Part shown: in pieces, positions 1-9,570 of the stretch
Layout of the letters: every line of letters begins with the position of its first letter
Numbering within the stretch: position 1 is the stretch's first letter
DNA from: Dyadobacter sp. CECT 9275
GTDB taxonomy: Bacteria > Bacteroidota > Bacteroidia > Cytophagales > Spirosomataceae
Reading direction: 5' to 3'
Assembly: GCF_907164905.1 (NCBI RefSeq)
Contig: NZ_CAJRAF010000002.1
Location: forward strand, 2,976,001 to 3,040,000
Length of the DNA stretch: 64,000 nt
Position numbers and translations under genes: made by a program
Notes under the pieces: model-generated
Database searches by the model: none
Told to the model about the DNA's origin: nothing
What the model saw: the letters and a program-made list of their open reading frames with translations, nothing else

Positions 1-1
1 T

Positions 2-850
2 GTGCTGGTGTACAACAATGCATTCGTTGGTCTATTCAGCGCCATATTTTTTACCAGGACAGTCGTAATGATTAATGATGATAACAATCTCAATTTCTCA
101 GAACTGCCCATCCTTTCCAGAAACTGGATTAAAAGACTGATTTTCAGAAATCTGGAAAAATTGACCGCTTCTTTCGCCAGAACAGTTATTGCAAATTCGG
201 ATTATCTGAGGACTAGAATCATCGCGGAATACCGGATCAATGCCGAAAAAGTAAGCCGATTGTACAAAGGCGTTAAGGAACAGCCTGTTGTGCCTGACAG
301 GCCATTTGCCCCTGAGAATATGGTGAGAATACTGTTTGTAAAAAATGATTTTCAAAGAGGAGGACTGTACACTTTAACCGAAGCACTTGCCCTGACCGGA
401 CTTATTTTCCAGGTAACCGTAGCCGGTAATAATGCAGCGGATCACGTCCAAATCGGAAACTTGCTGAATCATCCCAACATTGTGAAGTCTGCTATCTTGG
501 GGAAGCAAACACAGGAACAGATTTTCGGGTTGATGACCCAATCGGATATTTTTTGCGTTCCTTCCTACAAAGAAGCATTCGGAGTTGCTAACCTGGAAGC
601 GCTATCTCTGGGCCTGTCGGTGGTTACCACCCGTGTTGGCGGCGTGCCAGAAGCACTCAACAATGAAAATTGTGCCTGGCTGGTACCTCCCGGAAATGCT
701 CAGGAACTGGCTGCTGCACTGGTGGATTGTATCAAAAATGACGTACTGAGAGAGGTGAAAATTAAAAACGGGCTGCAGCATGTCAAGAGCTTTTCCGAAA
801 AAAAATTGCTCCGGAATTTCATCTCTATCTTGTCTGAAACTGCGCCATGA
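2..850 (+). CDS. GT4-family glycosyltransferase, 5' end outside window
   Basis: Group 1 (GT-B fold) glycosyltransferase that would transfer a sugar from a nucleotide donor in cell-surface polysaccharide synthesis. The donor-binding EX7E motif is present (EAFGVANLE, about residues 191-199 of the visible part), followed by a glycine-rich turn and the usual C-terminal helix region. The frame is open to the first base of the window, so the N-terminal acceptor domain is cut and the true start is upstream. It overlaps the next gene by four bases (ATGA), so the two are probably co-translated. Donor and acceptor cannot be read from the sequence. Confidence 0.85.
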   Translation: MLVYNNAFVGLFSAIFFTRTVVMINDDNNLNFSELPILSRNWIKRLIFRNLEKLTASFARTVIANSDYLRTRIIAEYRINAEKVSRLYKGVKEQPVVPDRPFAPENMVRILFVKNDFQRGGLYTLTEALALTGLIFQVTVAGNNAADHVQIGNLLNHPNIVKSAILGKQTQEQIFGLMTQSDIFCVPSYKEAFGVANLEALSLGLSVVTTRVGGVPEALNNENCAWLVPPGNAQELAAALVDCIKNDVLREVKIKNGLQHVKSFSEKKLLRNFISILSETAP

Positions 851-2091
851 CGGAATCTATTAGCAAAGAGACCATATTCAGGCTCCTTTTCCTGAATATT
901 GCCCTGGTCATAGTAGGCTATGCACTGGGAGTACTAACCGGCAAAGCGAGCGTAGGCGTCATGCGGATTTTCAAGTACCTGGTCCTTCTGCTCTGCATTC
1001 TTCAGCTGTTTTCCCTTAAAAATATATTTTTAGATCTGATCACCAGGTATTCTCAGGGGGTTATATTACTCGCTGTAACTGTCCTTGCCTGTGCCGTCTT
1101 CACCCCAAATCCAGCCCTCTCAGCCGCTCTGGCTTTAACATTTTCGGTCCCCTTTTTATATATCGTTTTTGCAGTGAGCTACCTCCTGATAAAATACCCG
1201 GTGGCCTACGTCCTGAACTCGTTTCTTAGTATCATTAACTGGGTTTACATGCTTCCCATTGTGAGTTTTTTTATCACAGGTGGCAGCCTTACCGACACCA
1301 ATATCTATTACGTATCAGGAGAAAATGAGGATTCGGCCTTTGTATCAAACCACTACGGGTGGTCCGGGACCATTTTTCTGATTACCGGGATAGATCTGCT
1401 CAGAAACACAAAACTTCCGTACTGGCGTAAAATCTTACTGATCATTTTCGGCGTGATCTCCCTGTACATTGTGCTTATTTCAGGCAACAGAACCTCCTGG
1501 CTCAGCCTCTTACTTGTCTCTATGGTATTTCTTTTCCGATACCAAAGCATTCCGCTTTTATACAAGTGCCTTCTTTTGACTATTCCTGTTATGCTTGTTT
1601 TATTCTTGCTGGCCGACTCCAAATCAGCCCTGAACAACCGGTTCAAAAAAACAGAAGGGCAAGCCAAAAAAGGAGAGGCCAGGGTAAGGGTGTCAGCCAA
1701 AATGATCAGTCATTTCAGCAAAAATCCTGCATTGTTTGTGACAGGTATAGGGATGTTCAACAAATCCGAAATAAAAAAGATAATTAACTGGTCGGGGTAC
1801 CACAATTCCTATTTCGAGGTTCTTTTTGGAGCAGGACTACCGGTTTTTCTCTTTTTCGTTTACCTCCTGCTGGTAAGGCCCGCCTGGAACTACATCCGGT
1901 ATTTCTCACAGCACTATCTCTTTCTGCCTCCTTTTTTAATTATCCCGTATTTTGAAAGTAATCTCACAGGAGGGCAATTTCTATTCTTTCCCTGGTTTAT
2001 CCTGGTCATCATCATGAGTTATGCAAAAAAATTCACGGAGATGAAAGCAAGCGCTACCAATACCACTCTTAATGAGCCTGTTAGTGTATAA
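847..2091 (+). CDS. O-antigen ligase/polymerase-like membrane protein (Wzy_C type)
   Basis: Polytopic inner-membrane protein of 414 residues with about ten to eleven hydrophobic segments. The motif around SGNRTSWLSLLLVS followed by a longer periplasmic loop and the GYHNSYFEVLFGAGLP stretch is typical of the O-antigen ligase/polymerase (Wzy_C, WaaL) superfamily. These proteins polymerise or ligate lipid-linked glycans at the periplasmic face. The start overlaps the upstream glycosyltransferase stop, which supports a shared polysaccharide operon ending here. Ligase and polymerase functions cannot be told apart by sequence alone. Confidence 0.8.
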   Translation: MTESISKETIFRLLFLNIALVIVGYALGVLTGKASVGVMRIFKYLVLLLCILQLFSLKNIFLDLITRYSQGVILLAVTVLACAVFTPNPALSAALALTFSVPFLYIVFAVSYLLIKYPVAYVLNSFLSIINWVYMLPIVSFFITGGSLTDTNIYYVSGENEDSAFVSNHYGWSGTIFLITGIDLLRNTKLPYWRKILLIIFGVISLYIVLISGNRTSWLSLLLVSMVFLFRYQSIPLLYKCLLLTIPVMLVLFLLADSKSALNNRFKKTEGQAKKGEARVRVSAKMISHFSKNPALFVTGIGMFNKSEIKKIINWSGYHNSYFEVLFGAGLPVFLFFVYLLLVRPAWNYIRYFSQHYLFLPPFLIIPYFESNLTGGQFLFFPWFILVIIMSYAKKFTEMKASATNTTLNEPVSV

Positions 2092-2393
2092 AAAAAACAA
2101 AGGCACAGAAAATTTTCCATGCCCTGTTTCACACTATACACACACTATATTTTGAATATCTGAAGTCTCGTCTGGTTCTCGCCTTAAAAGCGTACCTGCA
2201 AAATAAATCATTTATGTCTTTAGAAAAAAACTTTTGCACCCCATTTTGTGAATTAATTGATTTTCTGTTTCTTTCCCATCTGCCCTAGCCAAAGACTGTC
2301 CGCTTTTCTTTTTACTTTAATCCGATAACTTTTTCTCTATAAAACCGGGATTCCGTGCTATTTTAGCGGATATTAACTCTCACCAAACAAAAA
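2092..2393. other. Intergenic region, 302 bp
   Basis: Separates the end of the polysaccharide operon from terC. It holds an imperfect palindrome at its 5' end (annotated separately) and an AT-rich 3' half. TATTTTAG at 2359-2366 matches seven of eight positions of the Bacteroidota -7 element TAnnTTTG and lies 28 bp before the terC ATG, so it is a weak promoter candidate. No coding sequence was recognised. Confidence 0.5.
2102..2123 (+). terminator. Imperfect palindrome, possible terminator
   Basis: GGCA/TGCC arms surround a perfect GAAAATTTTC centre, 10 bp after the polymerase stop codon. There is no clear T-run behind it, so the terminator reading is tentative. Confidence 0.35.
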
Positions 2394-3149
2394 ATGGAAA
2401 CACTATTTACCCTTGATGCCCTGATCAGCTTGTTAACATTGACACTCCTGGAAGTTGTTCTGGGAATTGACAACATCATTTTTATCACCATTGTAGCCGG
2501 AAAACTGCCCGCAGACCAAAGAAAAAAAGCACAAAACAACGGTTTGCTCATTGCACTGGTACTCCGCGTGGCCTTGCTTTTTGCCATTTCATGGGTGATT
2601 GGCCTCAAGGAAGATCTTCTTACGCTTTTCGGGCACGGTTTTAGCGGCCGCGATCTTATCTTGCTCGGCGGAGGGCTGTTCCTGCTGTACAGCACAACAA
2701 AGGAAATCCACCATAAACTTGAAGGTGAAACGGAACACATTCCATCCCCTGATTCGGCTGCAAAAAAAGGCTCCCTGACATTTGGAAATGCACTGGTACA
2801 AATTGCATTGCTGAACATCATATTCTCTTTCGACTCCGTGCTTACTGCCGTGGGATTGGTAAAAGAAATACCGATTATGATCCTGGCCGTGGTGGCTTCT
2901 ACCTTTATTATGATCGCGTTTGCGGCCAAAATCGGAGATTTTGTAAATAATCACCCTTCAATTAAAATTTTAGCGCTCTCTTTTTTGTTGATGATTGGCA
3001 CGCTGCTGGTTGCTGAGGCATTCCACTATGAAATTCCAAAAGGATATGCATACTTTGCTATGGCATTCTCCTTCGTGGTGGAACTGTTGAATATGCAACT
3101 GGACAAAAAACAGTCCAAACCTGTAAAACTAAGAGAGCGGGTTGACTGA
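2394..3149 (+). CDS. TerC family integral membrane protein
   Basis: A 251-residue membrane protein with about seven hydrophobic helices. The paired acidic membrane motifs of the TerC/YkoY family are visible: EVVLGIDNIIFI near residues 20-31 and FSFDSVLTAVGL near 143-154. Family members have been linked to tellurite resistance and, in characterised bacteria, to metal (manganese) efflux or loading of exported proteins. The substrate here is inferred only. The C-terminus ends in a short basic cytoplasmic tail. It lies 29 bp upstream of dnaG on the same strand and could be co-transcribed with it. Confidence 0.88.
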   Translation: METLFTLDALISLLTLTLLEVVLGIDNIIFITIVAGKLPADQRKKAQNNGLLIALVLRVALLFAISWVIGLKEDLLTLFGHGFSGRDLILLGGGLFLLYSTTKEIHHKLEGETEHIPSPDSAAKKGSLTFGNALVQIALLNIIFSFDSVLTAVGLVKEIPIMILAVVASTFIMIAFAAKIGDFVNNHPSIKILALSFLLMIGTLLVAEAFHYEIPKGYAYFAMAFSFVVELLNMQLDKKQSKPVKLRERVD

Positions 3150-3178
3150 CCCACTTAAAATAAGATAGTAATCTGAAT

Positions 3179-5164
3179 ATGCGCATTAACCCCGATACCG
3201 TAGAGAGGATCAAACAAACCGCTGACATTGTGGAGGTGGTCGGGGATTTTGTGTCACTCAAAAAAAAGGGAGCTAACTATTCCGCCTGCTGCCCGTTTCA
3301 TAATGAAAAAACGCCATCGTTTAATGTAAACCCGGCCAGGCAGATCTACAAATGTTTTGGCTGCGGCGCTGCCGGTGATGCCATTAAATTTGTGATGGAC
3401 GTGGATGGCGTGGGCTACGGCGAGGCATTACGTTATCTGGCCAACAAGTATCAGATCGAAATTGAAGAAGAGGAGCTCACCGACGAAGAGACCCTGCGAC
3501 AAAATGCGCGGGAAAGCTTATACATCATACTCAATTTTGCAAAAAACCATTACCAGCACCAATTATATAATACCGAGGAAGGCCAGGCTGTGGGGCTAAG
3601 CTACTTTCAGGAACGAGGGTTTTCCGAAGGAGTACGCAAAAAGTTTGAGCTGGGCTATAGTCTTGACAACTGGGATGCCTTTACAAGGGAAGCCTTGGAA
3701 AAAGGCTATTCAGCAGAAGTATTGGAAAAGGCGGGTCTGCTCATTCACAAAGAAGGCAGTAAAACGGCTGGGTATGACCGCTTTCGCGGAAGAGTTATAT
3801 TTCCTATTCACAACGTTGCCGGTAAAACAATTGCTTTTGGGGCCCGTATTCTGAAAACGGATAAGTCTCAGCCCAAGTATCTCAATTCGCCGGAAACCGA
3901 GGTATACCATAAAAGCGATATACTCTACGGCATTTTTCAGGCCAAAAACGCCATTCGACAGCAGGAACATTGTTATCTTGTTGAGGGATATACCGATGTA
4001 ATTTCTCTGCATCAGGCAGGAATAGAAAATGTAGTGGCTTCATCGGGCACCTCACTAACGGTTGAACAGATTCGGCTTATCGCCCGATTCACCCCGAATA
4101 TTACTATTTTGTACGATGGTGATATAGCCGGGATCAAAGCTGCCCTCCGCGGGCTTGACCTGGTTCTGGAAGAAGGTCTCAATGTTAATATAGTCCTTTT
4201 CCCGGACGGGGACGATCCTGATAGCTACGTCCGCAAGGTGGGAGCGGAGGCTTTCAAAAATTACATCAAAGTTTCGGCTCAGGACTTTATAACTTTCAAA
4301 ACTCAGACCTTGCTTCAGGACGCAGGGAATGACCCCTTCAGACTTGCCGCTGTGATCGGTGAAGTAGTCAACAGCATCGTTAAAATACCGGACGCCATTA
4401 AACGCCAGGTATTTTTCCACCGCACTGCTGAAATGATGAAGGTAGATGAGCAAATGCTTATCTCCGAAGGCAACAAATTACTGCGCAAACTCCATACCCC
4501 CAAACAGCAGGAACGAAACAGCAGAAGTAACGCCTCCTTTCCGGAAGGCCTTGCTGATCTTGGAGTATCCTCTCCGGGCAGCTTTTCAGAGGATGGTCCG
4601 CCACAGGACTTCTTCTTGCAGGAAGAAGAAGAGCCGCAGGTGCAGCGTTCCAAAGTCAGTTACCAGGAAGAGGCGTTCATCCGCCTGCTTGTGTTACACG
4701 GAGCGCGTGAGCTGGAACCGAATATTACCGTGTGCCAGTATGTGCTGGGAGAAATAGAGGGTATTGATTTTAAAGATACTGTTTTCAATCATTTGCTTAC
4801 CTTGTTTCGGGAGCATTATAGCCGAAATACCGTCTTGTCCACTGATTATTTCCTGAACCACCATGAGTCACAAATCCGGGATCTGGCCATCGGATGGGGA
4901 ACCGAAAAGTATGAACTCAGCGAGTTATGGAAAGATAAATTCGAAATTTTCGTACCTTTTGAAACCGACGTTTTAGACCGCACGGCATTTATCAACATAT
5001 TGCGGCTGAAAAAAGCATTTATAGAAGAGAAAATGAAGGCATGCCAGCAACAGCTGCTGCAAGCCGGAACAGAGGAAGAGGAGATCGCTGTGATGAACGA
5101 ATTCATGTTTTATAAAGGCATAAGTATGGCGGCTGCAAAAGAACTGGGAAGTGTCATCGGATAA
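3179..5164 (+). CDS. dnaG: DNA primase DnaG
   Basis: Synthesises RNA primers for replication with DnaB helicase at the fork. The N-terminal CHC2 zinc-binding domain is intact, with Cys38, His41, Cys59 and Cys62 in CCPFH...KCFGC. The RNA-polymerase core contains the TOPRIM domain at about residues 260-345, with the catalytic Glu269 in VEGYTD and the metal-binding Asp313/Asp315 in LYDGDIAG. The C-terminal third, after a charged Gln/Glu linker near 450-490, is the helicase-interacting region. The length of 661 residues is normal for Bacteroidota. Confidence 0.97.
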   Translation: MRINPDTVERIKQTADIVEVVGDFVSLKKKGANYSACCPFHNEKTPSFNVNPARQIYKCFGCGAAGDAIKFVMDVDGVGYGEALRYLANKYQIEIEEEELTDEETLRQNARESLYIILNFAKNHYQHQLYNTEEGQAVGLSYFQERGFSEGVRKKFELGYSLDNWDAFTREALEKGYSAEVLEKAGLLIHKEGSKTAGYDRFRGRVIFPIHNVAGKTIAFGARILKTDKSQPKYLNSPETEVYHKSDILYGIFQAKNAIRQQEHCYLVEGYTDVISLHQAGIENVVASSGTSLTVEQIRLIARFTPNITILYDGDIAGIKAALRGLDLVLEEGLNVNIVLFPDGDDPDSYVRKVGAEAFKNYIKVSAQDFITFKTQTLLQDAGNDPFRLAAVIGEVVNSIVKIPDAIKRQVFFHRTAEMMKVDEQMLISEGNKLLRKLHTPKQQERNSRSNASFPEGLADLGVSSPGSFSEDGPPQDFFLQEEEEPQVQRSKVSYQEEAFIRLLVLHGARELEPNITVCQYVLGEIEGIDFKDTVFNHLLTLFREHYSRNTVLSTDYFLNHHESQIRDLAIGWGTEKYELSELWKDKFEIFVPFETDVLDRTAFINILRLKKAFIEEKMKACQQQLLQAGTEEEEIAVMNEFMFYKGISMAAAKELGSVIG

Positions 5165-5207
5165 AAGCAGGAATATTAAAAACCATATATGATCAATAGC
5201 TGGTGTT

Positions 5208-6104
5208 ATGCTTGATTTCCGCCTGAAAGTTTTTTACACCGTAGCCCAGACACTGCACTTCAACCGCGCTGCTGAAGAACTTCATATCAGCCAGCCTGCC
5301 GTAACCAAGCACATCAAAGAGCTCGAGCAGCATTACCAAACTTCACTTTTTGACAGGAGCCACAAGCAGATCAGCCTTACAAAAGCCGGCGACATCCTGC
5401 TCGAACATGCTCATATCATATTTGAACAATATCAGAAGCTCGATTTTGAACTGAACCTCCTGCAAAACAAAACCGAAGGTATCCTGCATATAGGTGCAAG
5501 TACGACCATTGCTCAGTACGTTCTGCCTGCATACCTGGCCTCCTTTCACCAGAGATTTCCCGATATCAGGATAGAACTTATCAATGCCAATTCCCTTTTG
5601 ATAGAACAATCTCTGGATGACAAAAAAATTGACCTTGGACTGGTAGAGGGCCCCATGCACCACCCTGGCTTAAAGTACGTTGCATTCCTGAAAGACGAAT
5701 TGGTACTGGTTACCAGGACAAAAAACGCTCCGAAAAAGAAAACCGTTTCTATCCGTGAGCTAACGGCCCTTCCGCTTCTCACCAGAGAAAACGGATCCGG
5801 GACCTCGGAAATTATTGAGGAATATCTCCAGAAGTTGGATCTGGGCATAAAAGATCTTAACATTCACATGCAGCTGGGGAGTACCGAAAGCATTAAAAAT
5901 TACCTTCTGCACTCCGATACCTTTGCATTTTTATCGGTTTACAGCATAACGCGAGACCTTGCCGATGACCGTCTTACGATTGTAGATATTGACGGAATGG
6001 AGATCAACCGGCGTTTGTCCTTTGTGTACAGACAAGGCCAGCCTTCTCCCCTTTCTGCACTGTTTATGCGTTTCGCTTTATTAAAAGGATCATCGGTACT
6101 GTAA
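5208..6104 (+). CDS. LysR-type transcriptional regulator
   Basis: A 298-residue LTTR. The N-terminal helix-turn-helix lies at residues 15-60 (QTLHFNRAAEELHISQPAVT), followed by the linker helix and a two-lobed periplasmic-binding-protein-like effector domain at about 90-290. The first residues (DFRLKVFYTVAQTLHFNRAA) resemble the CysB/CbbR-like branch. LysR genes often sit divergent from their targets. This one is instead 43 bp downstream of dnaG on the same strand, so no target can be assigned. Effector unknown. Confidence 0.9.
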   Translation: MLDFRLKVFYTVAQTLHFNRAAEELHISQPAVTKHIKELEQHYQTSLFDRSHKQISLTKAGDILLEHAHIIFEQYQKLDFELNLLQNKTEGILHIGASTTIAQYVLPAYLASFHQRFPDIRIELINANSLLIEQSLDDKKIDLGLVEGPMHHPGLKYVAFLKDELVLVTRTKNAPKKKTVSIRELTALPLLTRENGSGTSEIIEEYLQKLDLGIKDLNIHMQLGSTESIKNYLLHSDTFAFLSVYSITRDLADDRLTIVDIDGMEINRRLSFVYRQGQPSPLSALFMRFALLKGSSVL

Positions 6105-6132
6105 ACATTCATCCATATTAACCCTTGGCGGC

Positions 6133-6672
6133 ATGAAAACATTGGCGTGTGTTTTAATTGGTTTGTTTCTGATTTCAGGATGCAACCCCGGGTATAAAAT
6201 TCTGAAATCGCAGTCGGAACCAGGCTTCCGGCTTTCAGGTTACTCCACCTTCGGTTTTTATGAAATAGAGGCCAGTGGTGATACAATCCCTGCCAGTTTT
6301 GAGAGAAACATCACGATCATCAAAACGGCAATATCAAAAAATTTGCAGAAATTGGGGCTGAATGAAGCGCGGGATCCGGCATTAAAGATCAATATCGCTT
6401 TGCTTGTTCAGGAAAAATCCCAGACACGGCAAACGGATTTCCGTACGGACGGGCTTCCCCGTTACATGGGCCAAAGAAGATATTCCTGGAAAAGCGAGGA
6501 AGTGGTGATAGAGAAATACAGGCAAGGTACCATGCTTATTGACCTTGTCAATGCCGCCGATAACCAGATGGTATGGAAAGGCGGCAGCGAAGGTATCATT
6601 CCAGACAAACAAGATCTTGAGGCTGATATCAACCAAATGGTAGATAAGATTTTTGAGAAAATCCCTCACTAG
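6133..6672 (+). CDS. DUF4136 domain lipoprotein
   Basis: A 179-residue secreted lipoprotein. The signal peptide ends in a lipobox (FLISGC), so the mature protein starts at about Cys17 and is anchored in the membrane. The remainder matches the DUF4136 pattern: a YSTFGFY strand near the N-terminus, paired helices, then a QMVWKGGSEG strand and a C-terminal helix ending in a KIFEKIP segment. DUF4136 proteins are common in Bacteroidota and have no established function. The gene follows the LysR gene by 28 bp and is closed by a terminator hairpin. Confidence 0.82.
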   Translation: MKTLACVLIGLFLISGCNPGYKILKSQSEPGFRLSGYSTFGFYEIEASGDTIPASFERNITIIKTAISKNLQKLGLNEARDPALKINIALLVQEKSQTRQTDFRTDGLPRYMGQRRYSWKSEEVVIEKYRQGTMLIDLVNAADNQMVWKGGSEGIIPDKQDLEADINQMVDKIFEKIPH

Positions 6673-6683
6673 GGGTATCAAAA

Positions 6684-6712
6684 AAGGCTGGCCTCTCTCC
6701 GGAGCCAGCCTT
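6684..6712. terminator. Bidirectional terminator hairpin
   Basis: The stem AAGGCTGGC/GCCAGCCTT has an 11-base loop and A/T tracts on both sides. It lies between convergent genes (DUF4136 on plus, YtxH on minus) and can serve both. Confidence 0.8.
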
Positions 6713-6751
6713 GACTTATATATCTGCAAACCAGTATTTCAATCAAAAAAA

Positions 6752-7054
6752 TCAGGCATTGTTGTTCACCACACTTTTAACTCTTTCGCCAACGTTGTCT
6801 GCCACGGCATTCGCTTTACCCTTTACTGCATCAATGTTTTTGAGAAAACCATCTTTTAGCTTGTCGGCTAGCTGTGTAAGTTCCTCAAGACTTTTCTCGT
6901 ACTTATCCTTCGCATTTCCGCCAAGGTCGTTTGCTTTGTTTTTAAGGATTTTACGAGTCTCTTTTCCATCTTTAGGAGCCACCAACAATCCGATAGCTAT
7001 ACCTGTCAACAATGCACCAACGGTACCTATCAAAAATTTCTGGTTCTTGTTCAT
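6752..7054 (-). CDS. YtxH domain-containing protein
   Basis: A small protein of 100 residues. One N-terminal glycine-rich transmembrane helix (FLIGTVGALLTGIAIGLLVA) is followed by the APKDGKETR motif typical of YtxH/gas-vesicle-GvpP-like proteins. The rest is a long charged amphipathic helix rich in Lys, Asp and Ala. Members are often expressed under general stress in other bacteria; the molecular role is not known. The ATG at 7052-7054 faces the start of the YCF48 gene, so the two are divergently transcribed from a gap of about 57 bp. Confidence 0.85.
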   Translation of the reverse strand: MNKNQKFLIGTVGALLTGIAIGLLVAPKDGKETRKILKNKANDLGGNAKDKYEKSLEELTQLADKLKDGFLKNIDAVKGKANAVADNVGERVKSVVNNNA

Positions 7055-7110
7055 ATGAATTTCTTATTTTGTGTGATGAAAAACTTAAAGTTAAAATAAA
7101 TAAAAATATC

Positions 7111-8262
7111 GTGCCAAAACAACAAAACCCCAAGCCTTTTATCCAAAGGTATCTATTATCTCTCCAGTTGTTTCTGGTGGCTATCTCCTTACCTGCTACA
7201 ACCCTGGCTCAGTGGACCATTTTCGATATTAAAACCAACGTGCATATGCGGGCCGTCTTTACACTAACACCTACGATATGCTGGATCGGTGGTACACAAG
7301 GTACCATCTTTAAAACAAATAACGGGGGCAAAACCTGGACCACCTATAAAGTACCCGCCGGAGATTCGCTGGAGTTCAGGGACATCCATGCTTTTGACCG
7401 GCAAACTGCCATAGCCATGAGTGCGGGGGAGGCTCAGCAAGGCAAAGCCAGAATATACCGTACGGAAGATGGCGGGGCATCCTGGAACCTTGTGTACCAA
7501 TCTACACAGAATGGGGTCTTTTTGGATGGATTCGACTTCTGGGACAAGAAAAGGGGTATCTGCGCAGGAGACCCGGTAGACGGCAGGTTATTTATCCTGA
7601 CCACCGAAGACGGGGGTAAAACCTGGAAAGAGGCGGATGCATCCGCACGCCCCCAAACCTTGCCCGGAGAAGCATGTTTTGCGGCAAGTGGTACTTCCAT
7701 CATTACAACAGGAAAAAGTGATGTGTACATTGGTACCGGAGGAGCTCAAAAAGCCCGCATCTTCCATTCCGACGATTACGGCCTCTCCTGGAAAATTACC
7801 GAAACAAACATGGCAGCCGGCCCCACCAGCGGGATTTTCGGATTACGGTTTTTATCTAAAAAAATAGGTATAGCTGTTGGTGGCGATTACAAAAATACCA
7901 CAGACTCCTCGCTGAATGTACTGCGGACTACCGATGGCGGAGAAACCTGGGCGCCGGAAAAAGCCATTACAAAACCCGCAGGCCTGAAAGAAGCTGTGGG
8001 GATATACCGCAAAACCAGTGCAACCTGGAACGGAGATACCGAAATACGATCGGACCAGTTTGCTCTGATTGCCGTAGGCCCGTCCGGAAACAGTTATTCC
8101 AATGATCGAGGTAAGACCTGGCGTGAACTCGGCAAGCAACCCTTCCATTCTATCAGTTTTGCAGGCAATGTCGGTTATGCGGTAGGAAGCAAGGGGCTCA
8201 TCGGTAAAATAGACAAGGTATCTACCAAAAAGAGAAAAAAGAGGCTGGTATTGGTGGATTGA
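7111..8262 (+). CDS. YCF48/BNR-repeat beta-propeller protein, exported
   Basis: Exported beta-propeller of about 383 residues. The chosen start is GTG at 7111: it gives a signal peptide (hydrophobic run LSLQLFLVAISLPATTLAQ) and avoids the overlap with the divergent ytxH gene that an upstream start would need. Six BNR/Asp-box-like turns are visible (NNGGKTW, EDGGASW, EDGGKTW, DDYGLSW, TDGGETW, NDRGKTW), giving the six- or seven-bladed fold of YCF48/sialidase-like proteins. No sialidase catalytic triad was identified. The role is probably binding or assembly at the cell surface. The start codon is uncertain. Confidence 0.75.
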   Translation: MPKQQNPKPFIQRYLLSLQLFLVAISLPATTLAQWTIFDIKTNVHMRAVFTLTPTICWIGGTQGTIFKTNNGGKTWTTYKVPAGDSLEFRDIHAFDRQTAIAMSAGEAQQGKARIYRTEDGGASWNLVYQSTQNGVFLDGFDFWDKKRGICAGDPVDGRLFILTTEDGGKTWKEADASARPQTLPGEACFAASGTSIITTGKSDVYIGTGGAQKARIFHSDDYGLSWKITETNMAAGPTSGIFGLRFLSKKIGIAVGGDYKNTTDSSLNVLRTTDGGETWAPEKAITKPAGLKEAVGIYRKTSATWNGDTEIRSDQFALIAVGPSGNSYSNDRGKTWRELGKQPFHSISFAGNVGYAVGSKGLIGKIDKVSTKKRKKRLVLVD

Positions 8263-8305
8263 AATTATTATGGACCCTGCTCTAACAGTATCTCCAAAGA
8301 TTAGG

Positions 8306-8341
8306 GCAATTGATCTCCACAAACTTTCGGAGATCAATTGC
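8306..8341. terminator. Bidirectional terminator hairpin, 13-bp perfect stem
   Basis: GCAATTGATCTCC pairs perfectly with GGAGATCAATTGC across a 10-base loop. It sits between the convergent YCF48 and ypdA genes, five bases from the ypdA stop codon. Confidence 0.7.
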
Positions 8342-8345
8342 TGAA

Positions 8346-9353
8346 CTATATCCGATCTATCAATTCCTTCACCTTTCTGACCTCCCGCCCCACCAGGTGG
8401 TCAGCGATGGCTGCGGCATGATCCCGGCCATTCTCGATGAATATTTTCTCTGTAAAAACACCGGCCATGACTGTCCCGCACAGATACAATCCTTCCACAT
8501 TGGTTTCGAAAGTCTCAGGATCAAACGAAGGCACCTTGGTTTCCGGATTGAGCAAAACGCCACAACGGGCAAGCAAATGCTCGTCGGGAAGATAACCCAC
8601 CAGCAGGAAAACGAAATCGGCAGGCATCCATTCTTCTTCTCCCGTCAGGGTATTCTTAAGTAACAACTTCCCTTCCTCAATACGCGTCACCCGGCTGTTG
8701 AATCGTGCTTTTATACGTCCTTCTTTAATCCGGTTCTTTACATCAGGTACCAGCCAGTATTTAACCCGCGTTTTAAAATCCTCGTCTTTGTGTACGATGG
8801 TAACGTTGGCATCATGGCGATACAACTCCAGCGCGGCCTCCACGGACGAATTGGAACCACCCACCAAAACTACATTGGTAAAAGAGTATCGGAAAGGCTC
8901 GTCATAATAGTGAGAAACATGTGGCAGATTTTCTCCGGGGATATTAAGCTGGCGCGGAACATCAAAGTATCCTGTTGCCAATACTATTTTTTTTGAATGA
9001 AACAGCGTTCCATCGTTCGCATAGGTAATGAATGTACCATCAGCCTGTTTCTCGGTCCGGTCAACGGTTACAAAAAGCTTGAAATTGAGATGATAGTATC
9101 CCGCCACTTTTCTATAATACTGCAGCGCTTCGTTCCTGTTGGCCTTCACCTCGGAAATAGCAAAAGGCAGCCCTCCTATCTCGATATTTTCTGCTGTTGA
9201 AAAAAAACGCATCCGACGCGGATACCGGCGAATAGATTCCGTAAGATTTCCTTTTTCGAGTATGAGATAATCAAGCCCGTTTTTAGCGGCCTCAACACCC
9301 ATTGCCAGTCCGCACGGGCCTCCGCCAATAATAATCAGATCGTAAATATGCAT
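8346..9353 (-). CDS. ypdA: YpdA family flavoprotein disulfide reductase
   Basis: A 335-residue FAD/NAD(P)H oxidoreductase. The N-terminal FAD-binding Rossmann motif is GGGPCG (residues 10-15), whose cysteine is the hallmark of YpdA. The second dinucleotide motif is VVLVGGSNSSVEAA near 160-173, and a C-terminal FAD motif (GLYLCGTVMAG) is also present. In Firmicutes YpdA reduces oxidised bacillithiol. Some Bacteroidota carry YpdA, but no other bacillithiol gene lies in this window, so the physiological thiol is inferred. Confidence 0.9.
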   Translation of the reverse strand: MHIYDLIIIGGGPCGLAMGVEAAKNGLDYLILEKGNLTESIRRYPRRMRFFSTAENIEIGGLPFAISEVKANRNEALQYYRKVAGYYHLNFKLFVTVDRTEKQADGTFITYANDGTLFHSKKIVLATGYFDVPRQLNIPGENLPHVSHYYDEPFRYSFTNVVLVGGSNSSVEAALELYRHDANVTIVHKDEDFKTRVKYWLVPDVKNRIKEGRIKARFNSRVTRIEEGKLLLKNTLTGEEEWMPADFVFLLVGYLPDEHLLARCGVLLNPETKVPSFDPETFETNVEGLYLCGTVMAGVFTEKIFIENGRDHAAAIADHLVGREVRKVKELIDRI

Positions 9354-9570
9354 TACCTTTTTATTTTTTGCTTAAGGCCATCAGGCCCGATAAATTCGTC
9401 TCCTGCTATCAGCCCCCGTCGTATTCTTAACTCCTTCTTACCAACATTGGTTTCTGAATTCTCACAGGTTTTTTGTTTAAAACCCGGTGACCTGTCAGGT
9501 TTATACCGAACTTTGTATCCTGTACCGCTGTTAGCGAAACATTCTTATCAGGAACAAATTTATCAAATAC

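Noticed and set aside
2363..2954. Long minus-strand frames opposite terC
   Set aside because: They are antisense shadows of a clear TerC protein and show low-complexity, non-homologous sequence.
7012..7110. Upstream start for the YCF48 gene
   Set aside because: It would overlap the divergent ytxH coding region and put 33 unlikely residues in front of the signal peptide.
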